Below the pieces are notes generated by a model, which was not told the DNA's origin, did no database searches, and was given only the letters and a program-made list of their open reading frames with translations. From assembly GCF_024112395.2 (NCBI RefSeq), contig NZ_CP078013.2, forward strand, positions 1,922,001-1,986,000: DNA of 64,000 bases, given 5' to 3'. Made by a program: the position numbers and the translations under genes. This stretch comes from Pseudomonas pergaminensis (GTDB lineage Bacteria > Pseudomonadota > Gammaproteobacteria > Pseudomonadales > Pseudomonadaceae). Below, piece after piece: positions 27,442 to 36,410 of this stretch. The first letter of the stretch is position 1. Each line of letters begins with the position of its first letter.

Positions 27442-28410
27442 ATGTTGTCGCGCCTTTCCGTCGTCACCTGCTGCCTGTCCCTTGCTGCACTCTGTGCGGC
27501 CGGTTCTGCGTCAGCCCTGCAGTTGCCCTTGCCACCACCGGGTGAAGACATCGTCGGTCAGGTCCAGGTGATCAAGGCCAAGTACGAAGACACCTTCGCC
27601 GACCTGGGCACCACCTATGACCTGGGGTACTCGGAGATGGTCGCGGCCAACCCCGGCGTGGATGCCTGGTTGCCGGGCGCGGGTACCGAGATCGTGCTGC
27701 CGACGCGTTTCATCCTGCCACCCGGTCCTCGGGAAGGCATTGTGATCAACCTGGCGGAATACCGGCTCTATTACTTCCCCAAGGGCCAGAACGTGGTCTA
27801 CACCTTCCCGCTGGGGATCGGTCGTGAGGGCTGGGGGTCGCCCATCGCCCACACCAGCATCATTGCCAAGACGCCCAACCCGACCTGGACACCGCCAGCC
27901 TCGATCAAGGCCGAGCACGCCGCCAATGGTGACCCACTGCCCAATGTGGTGCCAGCCGGCCCGGACAACCCATTGGGCCCGTTCAAGTTCACCCTGGGCA
28001 CGCCGGGTTACCTGATCCACGGTTCCAACATGAAATTTGGTATCGGCACGCGTACAAGCCACGGCTGTTTCCGCATGTTCAACAACAACGTGCTGGAGAT
28101 GGCCGGCATGGTGCCGGTGGGGACGTCGGTGCGCATCATCAACGATGCCTACAAGTTCGGTCGCAGTGGCGGCAAGGTCTACCTTGAAGCGCATACGCCG
28201 TTGAATGATGACGGGACCCCGTCGGTGGTCGACAAACACACCGCCGTCATCAACGCTTTGCTCAAGCGTGAAGACTTGGCCAACCAATTGCGCGTGAACT
28301 GGGACCAGGTGCGTGACGTGGTTGCGGCGGAAGACGGCTTGCCGACGGAAATCGGCGTGCCTGGCGCAGCCTCGGTGGCCGCTAGTGCGCCGATCGATCT
28401 GCAGCAGTAA
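27442..28410 (+). CDS. L,D-transpeptidase (ErfK/YbiS/YcfS family)
   Basis: The 322-residue periplasmic protein has a Sec signal (about residues 1-26), a LysM-like segment (TYDLGYSEMVAANPGVDAWL) and a YkuD catalytic domain. The YkuD motif is IHGSNMKFGIGTRTSHGCFRM, with catalytic Cys209. ErfK/YbiS/YcfS enzymes attach Lpp to peptidoglycan, and the OprI gene lies just downstream on the opposite strand, so OprI is the probable substrate. AAGGA is 9 nt before the ATG. A terminator hairpin follows. Confidence 0.93.
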   Translation: MLSRLSVVTCCLSLAALCAAGSASALQLPLPPPGEDIVGQVQVIKAKYEDTFADLGTTYDLGYSEMVAANPGVDAWLPGAGTEIVLPTRFILPPGPREGIVINLAEYRLYYFPKGQNVVYTFPLGIGREGWGSPIAHTSIIAKTPNPTWTPPASIKAEHAANGDPLPNVVPAGPDNPLGPFKFTLGTPGYLIHGSNMKFGIGTRTSHGCFRMFNNNVLEMAGMVPVGTSVRIINDAYKFGRSGGKVYLEAHTPLNDDGTPSVVDKHTAVINALLKREDLANQLRVNWDQVRDVVAAEDGLPTEIGVPGAASVAASAPIDLQQ

Positions 28411-28425
28411 CGCTGTTTGATCAAC

Positions 28426-28448
28426 AGCCCGCTACGGCGGGCTTTTTA
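28426..28448 (+). terminator. Terminator of the L,D-transpeptidase gene
   Basis: A 7-bp GC-rich stem (AGCCCGC at 28426-28432, GCGGGCT at 28437-28443) with a 4-nt loop is followed by TTTT. Confidence 0.85.
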
Positions 28449-28481
28449 TTGCCCGCGATTCGGGCACAAACCCCAGGCAAT

Positions 28482-28511
28482 AAAAAAGCCGACCCATAAA
28501 TGGATCGGCTT
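28482..28511 (-). terminator. Terminator of oprI
   Basis: Read on the minus strand, AAGCCGATCC pairs with GGGTCGGCTT (one mismatch) around a 5-nt loop and runs into TTTTTTA. Confidence 0.85.
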
Positions 28512-28532
28512 GATAACAACCCCGAAGGATTA

Positions 28533-28784
28533 TTACTTGCGGCTAGCTTTTTCAAGCATACGCAGAGCGCGCTCGTTAGCTTCGTCAGCAGTCTGTTGTG
28601 CTTTTTGAGCAGCAGCCAGAGCTTCATCAGCTTTACGGTAGGCTTCGTCTGCACGAGCCTGGGAGCGAGCTGCTGCGTCTTCAGTTGCAGTCAGACGTGC
28701 TTCGGTTTCTTTGGAGACGCTGCTGCAACCGGTAGCCAGAACTGCGGCCAGAGCCAGTGCAGAGAATTTCAGAACGTTGTTCAT
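28533..28784 (-). CDS. oprI: Major outer membrane lipoprotein OprI (Lpp homologue)
   Basis: This 83-residue protein is near-identical to known Pseudomonas OprI: signal peptide with lipobox LATGC (lipidated Cys20), then a helical heptad region rich in Ala ([20 protein letters not shown]) and the C-terminal lysine used for covalent linkage to peptidoglycan. It anchors the outer membrane to the cell wall and is one of the most abundant proteins in the cell. AGGGG precedes the ATG at 28784. The convergent L,D-transpeptidase next door is the likely linking enzyme. Confidence 0.97.
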   Translation of the reverse strand: MNNVLKFSALALAAVLATGCSSVSKETEARLTATEDAAARSQARADEAYRKADEALAAAQKAQQTADEANERALRMLEKASRK

Positions 28785-29397
28785 CGTGTTCCCCTTCAAG
28801 GACTTTCTATTAGATGGCTAGTTCGCCCAGAGTGAGCCAATAGCCGGCGTACATACTACCCATTACTTGTAGTAAGTAAACTGACGTAGCGCAAGAAGCA
28901 AAAAAAATTCTCGCGTCGAATCTATTTTGGCTAATCTTTTGGAGGTTTGTATAAAAACCGTCCAATTTTTTTCATACAGGCGAAAATTGGATCCAGGCTG
29001 AAAGAGCCGGCCCGCATGTGTTAAGCCCTGTAAACAGATGAAAATTTATATATCCGTGCTGACACTTACGTTCAGCGTGGCTTTGCGTTGTCCTGCATCT
29101 TTTACGCATGTAGAGGTGACTTTAAGAGCGCCTGTTCGTCTTAAGGTTCAACTGCCGGCAATGTTCAGGCTTTCGATCATCGGTTGATCGGAGCCCTTTC
29201 TATATCCACCAGCGGCAGGGGATGACGAGTGCGCCTTGAGCAATTGCAGGATTGGTGCCTACTATTCCCTACGTGCTGGTTGTGAGCGCTCAGGGTTTTC
29301 TCGTTGTCGAAACCGGCACGGGGTGGCGTAGATGTTCCTTCGCCGGAAAAACATCGGTAAGGTAGGGGTCAGAAACCAAGACCCGCGAGGAGTAGTG
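28785..29397. other. 613-bp intergenic region upstream of oprI and the GNAT gene
   Basis: The region holds the divergent control regions of oprI and the GNAT gene. On the minus strand TTGCGC, 17 nt, TACAAG (about 28869-28898) is a possible oprI promoter below an A/T-rich tract (28907-28920). On the plus strand TTGAGC, 18 nt, TACTAT (about 29236-29265) could drive the GNAT gene. A 49-codon open frame at 29038-29187 has no convincing coding signs. The middle is AT-rich and could hide a small RNA, but no terminator hairpin is evident. Confidence 0.5.
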
Positions 29398-29679
29398 ATG
29401 AGCGAGGCGTTGTCCATCCACCATGACCAGGCTGGTCATCAGTTCGAGACCAATGTGGACGGTCATCGTGCCTATCTGACCTATATGGACCTCGGCAAAC
29501 AGACCCTGGATATCTATCGGACCTTCGTGCCCAACGCATTGCGGGGCCGTGGTATCGCGGCGGCATTGACCGAGGAAGCCTTGAAGTTCGCCGAAGAGGC
29601 AGGCTACACGGTGATCCCGTCCTGCTCCTACGTCGAACGCTACATGGAGCGCCACCAGCGCCATGCCGCGAAGCTGTAA
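29398..29679 (+). CDS. Small GNAT-like N-acetyltransferase
   Basis: The 93-residue protein is a minimal GNAT (YjdJ-like) domain: the acetyl-CoA-binding loop NALRGRGIAAALTEEALKFA is followed by VIPSCSYVERYMERH with the cysteine and tyrosine usual in this subgroup. Such short forms bind acetyl-CoA; the acceptor is unknown. The GAGGAG 6 nt before the ATG at 29398 decides the start over an in-frame upstream ORF extension. It is convergent with the DAHP synthase gene across a shared terminator. Confidence 0.88.
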   Translation: MSEALSIHHDQAGHQFETNVDGHRAYLTYMDLGKQTLDIYRTFVPNALRGRGIAAALTEEALKFAEEAGYTVIPSCSYVERYMERHQRHAAKL

Positions 29680-29696
29680 ACCGTAAATAGCAGCAT

Positions 29697-29728
29697 GAAA
29701 AACGCCGGGCTTAGCCCGGCGTTTTTGT
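29697..29728. terminator. Bidirectional terminator
   Basis: A perfect 10-bp stem AACGCCGGGC / GCCCGGCGTT (29701-29710, 29714-29723) with a 3-nt loop is flanked by AAAA and TTTTT, between the convergent GNAT and aroF-type genes. Confidence 0.92.
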
Positions 29729-29743
29729 GTGCGCAGTTTAAAG

Positions 29744-30820
29744 TCAGGTGCGTTTGCGTTTAGGCAGAACGTCCTTGAGCTTGGCATGCATGCTGCGCAG
29801 GGTGTTTTCGGTGGCGGCCCAGTCGATGCAGGCATCGGTGATCGATACGCCGTACTGCAAGTCGGCCAGGTCTTTTGGAATCGCCTGGCAACCCCAATTC
29901 AGGTGGCTCTCGACCATCAGGCCGATGATCGACTGGTTGCCTTCCAGGATCTGGTTGGCCACGTTTTCCATCACCAGCGGCTGCAGGGCCGGGTCCTTGT
30001 TGGAGTTGGCGTGGCTGCAGTCGACCATGATGTTCGGCTTGATCTTGGCCTTGTTCAGCGCCTGTTCGCACAGGGCAACGCTGACCGAATCATAGTTGGG
30101 CTTGCCATTGCCGCCGCGCAACACCACGTGACCGTAGGCGTTGCCCTTGGTGGTGACGATGGACACGCCACCTTCTTGGTTGATACCCAGGAAACGGTGC
30201 GGGCTGGACACCGACTGCAGCGCGTTGATCGCCACGGTCAGGCCGCCATCGGTGCCGTTCTTGAAGCCCACGGCCGAAGACAGGCCGGACGCCATTTCGC
30301 GGTGGGTCTGGGATTCGGTGGTGCGTGCGCCGATGGCCGACCAGCTGATCAGGTCCTGCAGGTACTGCGGGGAGATCGGGTCCAGGGCTTCGGTGGCGGT
30401 GGGCAGGCCCATCTCCGCCAGGTCCAGCAACAACTGACGACCAATGTGCAGGCCGTCCTGGATCTTGAACGAGTCGTCCAGGTACGGGTCGTTGATCAAG
30501 CCTTTCCAGCCGACGGTGGTGCGCGGTTTTTCGAAATAGACGCGCATCACCAGGTAGAGGGTGTCGGACACTTCCGCCGCCAGCACTTTCAGGCGCTCGG
30601 CGTACTCGTGGGCAGCCTTGAGGTCGTGGATCGAGCAAGGCCCGATGACGACGAACAGGCGGTGGTCGGTGCCGTCGAGAATGTCACGGATGACTTCGCG
30701 GCCCTTGGTGACGGTCTGCAGGGCAGCGTCGCTCAGAGGGATTTCGCGCTTGAGCTGATCGGGCGTGATCAGGGTCTCGTTGGATTCGACGTTTAGGTCA
30801 TTGATCGGTAAATCAGCCAT
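29744..30820 (-). CDS. Type I 3-deoxy-7-phosphoheptulonate (DAHP) synthase, AroF/AroG class
   Basis: The 358-residue cytoplasmic enzyme condenses phosphoenolpyruvate and erythrose-4-phosphate, the first step of the shikimate pathway. Family motifs: IGPCSIHD, VMRVYFEKPRTTVGWKGLIN, LDPISPQYLQDLISWSAIGA, GFKNGTDGGL, VLRGG and VDCSHANSNKDP. The N-terminal extension (ETLITPDQLKREIPLS) is the regulatory part that binds an aromatic amino acid in this class; which one cannot be told. A second, type II synthase is encoded at 44.8-46.2 kb, so feedback control is probably split between them. Confidence 0.95.
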   Translation of the reverse strand: MADLPINDLNVESNETLITPDQLKREIPLSDAALQTVTKGREVIRDILDGTDHRLFVVIGPCSIHDLKAAHEYAERLKVLAAEVSDTLYLVMRVYFEKPRTTVGWKGLINDPYLDDSFKIQDGLHIGRQLLLDLAEMGLPTATEALDPISPQYLQDLISWSAIGARTTESQTHREMASGLSSAVGFKNGTDGGLTVAINALQSVSSPHRFLGINQEGGVSIVTTKGNAYGHVVLRGGNGKPNYDSVSVALCEQALNKAKIKPNIMVDCSHANSNKDPALQPLVMENVANQILEGNQSIIGLMVESHLNWGCQAIPKDLADLQYGVSITDACIDWAATENTLRSMHAKLKDVLPKRKRT

Positions 30821-30951
30821 CGTGTTACTCGTCAGGGTCACGGGTGCCGGCCGCCAGCCATCCCCGTGCGGCGGAGCACAGCATGATTTGAATGCAGGGG
30901 GGAGGAACCTTAGCGCGTAACACGGGCCCGCCACAATGGGCAAAGCCCGCT

Positions 30952-31386
30952 TTAATCCAGCGCTGGCGCCACAAAGGCCTCATGGGAGAACTCGTTGGCA
31001 TGGCGCGATACCCACTCACGTGCCAGGGCTTCGAGTTGCTGGGGTGTCGGTTCGGCATCTTCGTGCTGGCGGCAGTAGCGCTCTATCCGGCATGCTTGCT
31101 CACCCATGCGTGCACCGAACAAGGCATGTTCGTCGGTAAACGAGATACCGACGCGGTAGCCGGTTTCCACCTTGCGGCACCACGCCACGTAGCCAGGATA
31201 ACGCGCGCTGGCACCCAGGGAAGGAATGTGCAGATCAACCGCAGTGCCTTCGCGCCAGGCAAGTGGCCAATGGCAGGCGATGCCGCCCAGGCCGCTGATG
31301 TGCAGGCGTTGGCGGGGGATAGCAGGAGAGGGGCGTTGGATTAACTCGACAGCGACATCATCAGGGTGAGGTAAAAAACGACCCAT
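30952..31386 (-). CDS. PilZ domain-like protein
   Basis: The 144-residue protein has a PilZ-like beta-barrel sequence: an arginine-containing start (RPSPAIPRQRLHISGLGGI, comparable to the R-x-x-x-R and S-x-x-G c-di-GMP motifs), VDLHIPSLG, GYVAWCRKVETGYRVGISF. The barrel ends in the typical (V)GI-F strand. A C-terminal helix follows (PTPQQLEALAREWVSRHANE). The D-x-S-x-x-G motif is imperfect, so c-di-GMP binding is uncertain. GGAG lies 9 nt upstream of the ATG at 31386. The gene is divergent from, and by one annotation overlaps, the thioredoxin-like gene. Confidence 0.78.
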   Translation of the reverse strand: MGRFLPHPDDVAVELIQRPSPAIPRQRLHISGLGGIACHWPLAWREGTAVDLHIPSLGASARYPGYVAWCRKVETGYRVGISFTDEHALFGARMGEQACRIERYCRQHEDAEPTPQQLEALAREWVSRHANEFSHEAFVAPALD

Positions 31387-31771
31387 GTACACGGACTCCG
31401 AGCACCGTCCAATTGACGGCGGTGGCAGCAGTATAGTGAAGGAACTGGAATTGACCGACCTGGATATTGACCAGCAATTGCTGGGATTGCCAGGTATTTC
31501 GCTCGTTGTGTTTACGAGCCATGGGTGTTCCAGTTGCCGGTGGGCGCGCCAGCAGTTGCCGGGGTGGCCGTTGCCAGTGGACCGGCTGTGTTGGGTGGAC
31601 GCCGGGCATAACGGCGGGGCGGTTGAACGCTACCAGATCTTTCATTTGCCGGCGCTGTTCGTGGTGTGCGAGGGTCAATTCCTTGGGCAAATACAGACAC
31701 GTCTTACGCGTGACGACATTTCTGATGCAGTAAAACAGGCACTCACCCGTCCACCTGAGGATTTGCCATGA
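31385..31771 (+). CDS. Thioredoxin-like protein with CSSC active site
   Basis: The 128-residue frame encodes a small thioredoxin fold: ISLVVFTSHGCSSCRWARQQ with a CxxC redox pair, then the cis-Pro region FHLPALFVV and a C-terminal helix. It likely acts as a cytoplasmic thiol-disulfide protein. The ATG at 31385 would overlap the divergent PilZ start codon, while a GTG at 31436 (MKELELTDLDID) gives a 111-residue protein that starts right at the fold. The shorter form seems more plausible, although neither start has a strong ribosome-binding site. It overlaps the reductase gene downstream by 4 nt. Confidence 0.8.
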   Translation: MYTDSEHRPIDGGGSSIVKELELTDLDIDQQLLGLPGISLVVFTSHGCSSCRWARQQLPGWPLPVDRLCWVDAGHNGGAVERYQIFHLPALFVVCEGQFLGQIQTRLTRDDISDAVKQALTRPPEDLP

Positions 31772-32730
31772 CAGCAGTTACACCCCAGTCGCCACGGATC
31801 GGCATTGTCGGCACCGGTGCCATCGGTGGTTTCTACGGCTTGATGCTGGCACGCGCCGGTTTCGATGTGCACTTCCTGTTGCGCAGTGAATACGCGGCCG
31901 TCAGTGAGCACGGCCTGCACTTGAACAGCACGGTGCATGGCCCGTTGCACCTGCACCCGGTGCAGGCTTACGCCCGTGCTGCCGATATGCCGCCGTGCGA
32001 CTGGCTGCTGGTGGGCACCAAGTCGACCGGCAACGTCGAACTGGCCCCGACCCTCGCCCAGGTGGCGGCGCCGGGTGCCAAGGTGGTGTTGCTGCAAAAT
32101 GGCCTCGATGTCGAAGACAGCCTGCGTGAACACCTGCCAGCGTCGCTGCACCTGCTCGGTGGCCTGTGCTACATCGGCGTGCACCGTTCGGCCCCCGGCG
32201 TTATCGAGCATCAGGCGTTGGGCCGGGTCAACCTGGGTTACCACAGTGGCACGGCGGCCAATGACGAAGCCCTTCAAAAGGCCATTGTCGAAGCCGGTGC
32301 CGCGCTGTTTCACCAGGCCGGCATCGAGTCCCAGGCCATGGCCAACGTGCATCAGGCCCGTTGGCACAAACTGGTGTGGAACGTGCCCTACAATGGCCTC
32401 TCGGTATTACTGGGCACCGGCACCACGGCCATGATGGCGGACGAGTCCAGCCGCGAACTGATCCAGGCGCTGATGGCCGAAGTGGTGCAGGGCGCCCGCG
32501 CTTGTGGTCATGACATCCCCCAAAGCTACGCCGAGCAGATGTTTACCATGACCGAAACCATGGACGACTACCTGCCGAGCATGTACCACGACCATGTGCA
32601 CAAACGCCCGCTGGAACTGGCGGCGATCTATGCCCGGCCACTGGCAGCTGCCAAGGCTGCCGGTTGCGAACTGCCGCGAATGCAGGCGGTGTACCAGGCC
32701 TTGAGTTTTATTGATCGGCGTAACCGCTGA
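31768..32730 (+). CDS. 2-dehydropantoate 2-reductase family (PanE/ApbA-like)
   Basis: The 320-residue protein has an N-terminal Rossmann domain (GIVGTGAIGGFYGLMLARAG), the VGTKSTGN segment and GLDVEDSLRE. A C-terminal ketopantoate-reductase helical domain follows with HKLVWNVPYNGLSVLLG, the conserved Lys/Asn, and PSMYHDHVHKRPLEL. PanE enzymes reduce ketopantoate with NADPH in coenzyme A synthesis; this paralogue may act on another 2-keto acid. It is translationally coupled (ATGA) to the thioredoxin-like gene and followed by the nucleotidase after 14 bp, so the three probably form an operon. Confidence 0.88.
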   Translation: MTAVTPQSPRIGIVGTGAIGGFYGLMLARAGFDVHFLLRSEYAAVSEHGLHLNSTVHGPLHLHPVQAYARAADMPPCDWLLVGTKSTGNVELAPTLAQVAAPGAKVVLLQNGLDVEDSLREHLPASLHLLGGLCYIGVHRSAPGVIEHQALGRVNLGYHSGTAANDEALQKAIVEAGAALFHQAGIESQAMANVHQARWHKLVWNVPYNGLSVLLGTGTTAMMADESSRELIQALMAEVVQGARACGHDIPQSYAEQMFTMTETMDDYLPSMYHDHVHKRPLELAAIYARPLAAAKAAGCELPRMQAVYQALSFIDRRNR

Positions 32731-32744
32731 GTAGGGGAGGCACC

Positions 32745-33650
32745 ATGGCAAAAGGCTTGGGCGACAAACTGGTGCTGGCGATCTCGTCGCGGGCACTCTT
32801 CGACTTGAGTGAAAGCCACAAGGTCTACCTGGCCGAAGGGGTCGAGACCTACCGCCAGTACCAGATCGAACACGAGGAGGAAATCCTCGAGCCCGGTGAC
32901 GCCTTCCCGCTGGTCAAGAAGCTGCTCAGCCTCAATGCCAGCCTCGGCCGCGCCCGGGTCGAAGTGGTGCTGGTGTCGCGCAACAGTGCCGACACCGGCC
33001 TGCGCGTGTTCAATTCAATCCAGCATTACGGCCTGGATATTTCCCGCGCCGCTTTCGTAGGCGGGCGTAGTCCTTATCCTTATTTGGCGGCCTTTGGCTG
33101 CCATCTGTTTCTGTCGACCCACGCCGAGGATGTGCGCAGTGCCCTCGATGCGGGGTTTGCGGCGGCGACGATTCTGTCGGGCGGCCCGAACCGCGCCTCC
33201 AGTGAAGAACTGCGCATTGCCTTCGACGGCGACGCGGTGTTGTTTTCCGATGAGTCGGAGCGTGTGTACCAGGCCGGTGGCCTGGCAGCGTTCCAGGCCA
33301 ATGAGCGGGAGGCGGCGCGCCAGCCGTTGCACGGCGGTCCTTTCAAGGGGTTTCTGGCGGCACTCAACTTATTGCAGCGCGAGTTTCCCGATGAGGCCTG
33401 CCCGATCCGCACCGCCCTGGTCACTGCCCGTTCGGCGCCGTCACACGAGCGGGTAATTCGCACGTTGCGTGAATGGGATATCCGCCTGGACGAGTCGTTG
33501 TTCCTGGGCGGCCTGGAGAAATCCGCGTTCCTGGAGGCGTTTGCCGCCGATGTGTTTTTCGATGACCAAGCCGGGCATTGCGAGAAAGCCATGGAGTTTG
33601 TCGCCACCGGGCACGTGCCCCATGGCATCAGTAACGAGGTGAAGATCTAA
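32745..33650 (+). CDS. Cytosolic 5'-nucleotidase (NT5C1-like)
   Basis: The 301-residue protein matches the 5'-nucleotidase family typified by eukaryotic cytosolic 5'-nucleotidase I: LVLAISSRALFDLSESH at the start in place of the usual DxDxT, VEVVLVSRNSADTGLRVFNS, and FVGGRSPYPYLAAF. Later it has FDGDAVLFSDESERVY, TALVTARSAPSHERVIRTL and VFFDDQAGH. It should dephosphorylate nucleoside monophosphates. A GGGGAGG lies 6 nt before the ATG. It is the third gene of the thioredoxin-PanE-nucleotidase cluster. Confidence 0.85.
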   Translation: MAKGLGDKLVLAISSRALFDLSESHKVYLAEGVETYRQYQIEHEEEILEPGDAFPLVKKLLSLNASLGRARVEVVLVSRNSADTGLRVFNSIQHYGLDISRAAFVGGRSPYPYLAAFGCHLFLSTHAEDVRSALDAGFAAATILSGGPNRASSEELRIAFDGDAVLFSDESERVYQAGGLAAFQANEREAARQPLHGGPFKGFLAALNLLQREFPDEACPIRTALVTARSAPSHERVIRTLREWDIRLDESLFLGGLEKSAFLEAFAADVFFDDQAGHCEKAMEFVATGHVPHGISNEVKI

Positions 33651-33720
33651 GTCAATCCAAGACGCCCGGGCGCTGCTAAGCTGATTTCATCTCCGCCATC
33701 CTGGCCGTCCAGGAGGTCTT

Positions 33721-34221
33721 ATGATTCGTTCGATGCTGTACGCCACGGACCTCGGCCTGTATGCGCCTTATGTGATGCAGCATGCGCTGGCGCTGGCGCG
33801 GACGTTCAAGGCGGACCTGTATGTGATTCACGTGGTCGAGCCCATCGGGCTGTTCGCCGAATCGGTGTTACAGAGCTACCTTGATGAGAAGGCCCTGAGT
33901 GAATGGCAAAGCCAGGGGGTAACCACGGTAATGGCGACGATCGAACAGCGGGTGCTGGACAGTTTTCGCGAGGAGTTGGGGGACGGGGAGCAAGACCTGA
34001 AGTTGATTCGCTCGGTACGGGTGATCCAGGGGGACCCGTGTGAGGTGATACTCGACCAACTGCGCAAACTTTCCGTCGACCTGTTGATCGTAGGAAGTCA
34101 TAGCCATGCAACTGCGGCGGCCACCCCGTTGGGGCGCACGGCTGCACGGGTGCTGCAGTTGTCTACGGTGCCGGTTTACCTGGTGCCTTCGTTGCAACGT
34201 CGACGCAGTGATGACGTGTGA
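33721..34221 (+). CDS. Universal stress protein family protein
   Basis: This 166-residue single-domain UspA-like protein begins MIRSMLYATDLG and has the family's alpha/beta pattern ADLYVIHVVEP. The nucleotide-binding region is SVDLLIVGSHSHATAAATPLGRTAARVLQ (the GxxH and G-R elements) and it ends VPVYLVP. It is cytoplasmic and likely involved in stress or redox adaptation. AGGAGG is 6 nt before the ATG. cysB lies 103 bp downstream on the same strand. Confidence 0.9.
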   Translation: MIRSMLYATDLGLYAPYVMQHALALARTFKADLYVIHVVEPIGLFAESVLQSYLDEKALSEWQSQGVTTVMATIEQRVLDSFREELGDGEQDLKLIRSVRVIQGDPCEVILDQLRKLSVDLLIVGSHSHATAAATPLGRTAARVLQLSTVPVYLVPSLQRRRSDDV

Positions 34222-34315
34222 TGGGTAAAAACGATAAAAAGTTCTAGATTTATCCATCGAACCTTTAATATAGTTATATACCGTCGCTGATACCCGTGGC
34301 GTCTATCTGCTTTGA

Positions 34316-35299
<984 letters not shown>

Positions 35300-35318
35300 G
35301 TGAATGAATGCGATCCAC

Positions 35319-35420
35319 TGTAGGAGCGAGCTTGCTCGCGAAAATCGTCAACGATAACGCAGGGGGCCAGGATTCACCCGGCGTGCTTGCGTTCTTCGCC
35401 AGCAAGCTCGTTCCTACAGG
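35319..35420. repeat. REP-like inverted pair (TAGGAGCGAGCTTGCTCGC family)
   Basis: The left arm TGTAGGAGCGAGCTTGCTCG (35320-35339) and right arm AGCAAGCTCGTTCCTACAGG (35401-35420) are inverted with about 60 bp between, located between cysB and the convergent Gre-like gene. This is the GAGCGAGCTTGCTCGC subtype, different from the GGGAGCTGGCTTGCC subtype elsewhere in the window. Confidence 0.8.
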
Positions 35421-35903
35421 TTATTTGGCGTCGGTAACCGTGAAGTGTTGCCGGGCGCCTGCCACCAGAATCTCCACCTCATCGCCTTCGAACTTGCCCA
35501 GCAGGCTCTTGCCCAGCGGCGAGCGCGGGGTGATGACAGTCACCGGTTGCCCGACCACGTCCACTTTCAAGCCCGCCGCATCCGGCGCCAGGAACAGCCA
35601 TTGCTGGCGACCGTTCTCATCCTCCAGGCCCAGTAGCGCGCCGATCTCTATGCCCCGCTGATCGTCGTAGGGCCGCAGTGTCAGGTTCTGGCACAGCGCG
35701 AGCGACTGCTTGATCTCCTCGACACGCTTGGCTTGCCCGGCCGCCAGGTAGGACGCTTCTAGCCCTAGGGTGTCGTACTTGTTCTCGGCGATGTTTTCTT
35801 CGTGGGTCGCGGTTTCGTAGGCGGTCTGCGCGGCACGTTGGGCGATGTCGAGATCGACGCTGAGCTTTTCCAGGATCAACAGGTGGACGGCGTGTTTATT
35901 CAT
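35421..35903 (-). CDS. GreA/GreB-family elongation factor-like protein
   Basis: The 160-residue protein has a helical N-terminal hairpin (KLSVDLDIAQRAAQTAYETA, EENIAENKYDTLGLEASYLA) and a C-terminal Gre/Rnk FKBP-like domain (IEIGALLGLEDENGRQQWLF, VVGQPVTVITPRSPLGKSLL). This resembles GreA/B, but the acidic tip of the hairpin reads EENIAENKYD instead of DxRENAEY. It probably binds the RNA polymerase secondary channel; cleavage stimulation is uncertain. It lies 6 bp downstream of a small membrane protein gene on the same strand and opposite cysB. Confidence 0.82.
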   Translation of the reverse strand: MNKHAVHLLILEKLSVDLDIAQRAAQTAYETATHEENIAENKYDTLGLEASYLAAGQAKRVEEIKQSLALCQNLTLRPYDDQRGIEIGALLGLEDENGRQQWLFLAPDAAGLKVDVVGQPVTVITPRSPLGKSLLGKFEGDEVEILVAGARQHFTVTDAK

Positions 35904-35909
35904 TGGTCA

Positions 35910-36278
35910 TCAATCGCAGAATTGCAGGACATTGGCCCGGGTCTTTTCGTTGGGGGCGTTCTGGTCCTGTTGCAGCCAGAACTGGCATTTGGGGTTGGAC
36001 AGGTTGCGCGCATTGTTGCGAGCCTGGTCCAGGCGTTGTTGCTGCTCCTGCTTTTGCAGGTTCTGCTGGTATTGCTCGAACAGGCGATTAGGCGGTTCAG
36101 GCGCCACAACCTCAGGCTTGCCCAATTGCTGCACCGCCTGGGCCACCGGCGCCAGGCTCTGCGGGAACAGATAGCGCGACGCCAGCCAGGTGGTAAGCAC
36201 AATAGCGATAAACCCCAGCCACACGCCAAACGCGATAGCGGCACTGAGCTTGAACAGCGACAACGGACGATCAGACAT
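35910..36278 (-). CDS. Small single-pass membrane protein of unknown function
   Basis: The 122-residue protein has one clear transmembrane helix (LSAAIAFGVWLGFIAIVLTTWLAS, about residues 11-34). A charged, glutamine-rich region with coiled-coil character follows (LFEQYQQNLQKQEQQQRLDQ) and then CQFWLQQDQNAPNEKTR near the C-terminus. The two cysteines (KCQF and the penultimate C) could pair. AGGAGG lies 6 nt before the ATG at 36278. It is 6 bp upstream of the Gre-like gene, so both are probably one transcript. I do not recognise the family. Confidence 0.8.
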   Translation of the reverse strand: MSDRPLSLFKLSAAIAFGVWLGFIAIVLTTWLASRYLFPQSLAPVAQAVQQLGKPEVVAPEPPNRLFEQYQQNLQKQEQQQRLDQARNNARNLSNPKCQFWLQQDQNAPNEKTRANVLQFCD

Positions 36279-36410
36279 GATGGCCTCCTGGCAGGCATTG
36301 ACGGCGTGGCGGCGATTGTCGCACAGCCGCTGCGCAGAATAATCGCGATCAAGCCTTCTGCATCCGTGCATTTATGCGGACAATCGAGCCTTTGAGCGTT
36401 GGAGCCCGGA

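Noticed and set aside
29038..29187. 49-codon open frame in the oprI gap
   Set aside because: There is no clear ribosome-binding site, no family resemblance, and a start that overlaps AT-rich sequence; kept only as a possibility.
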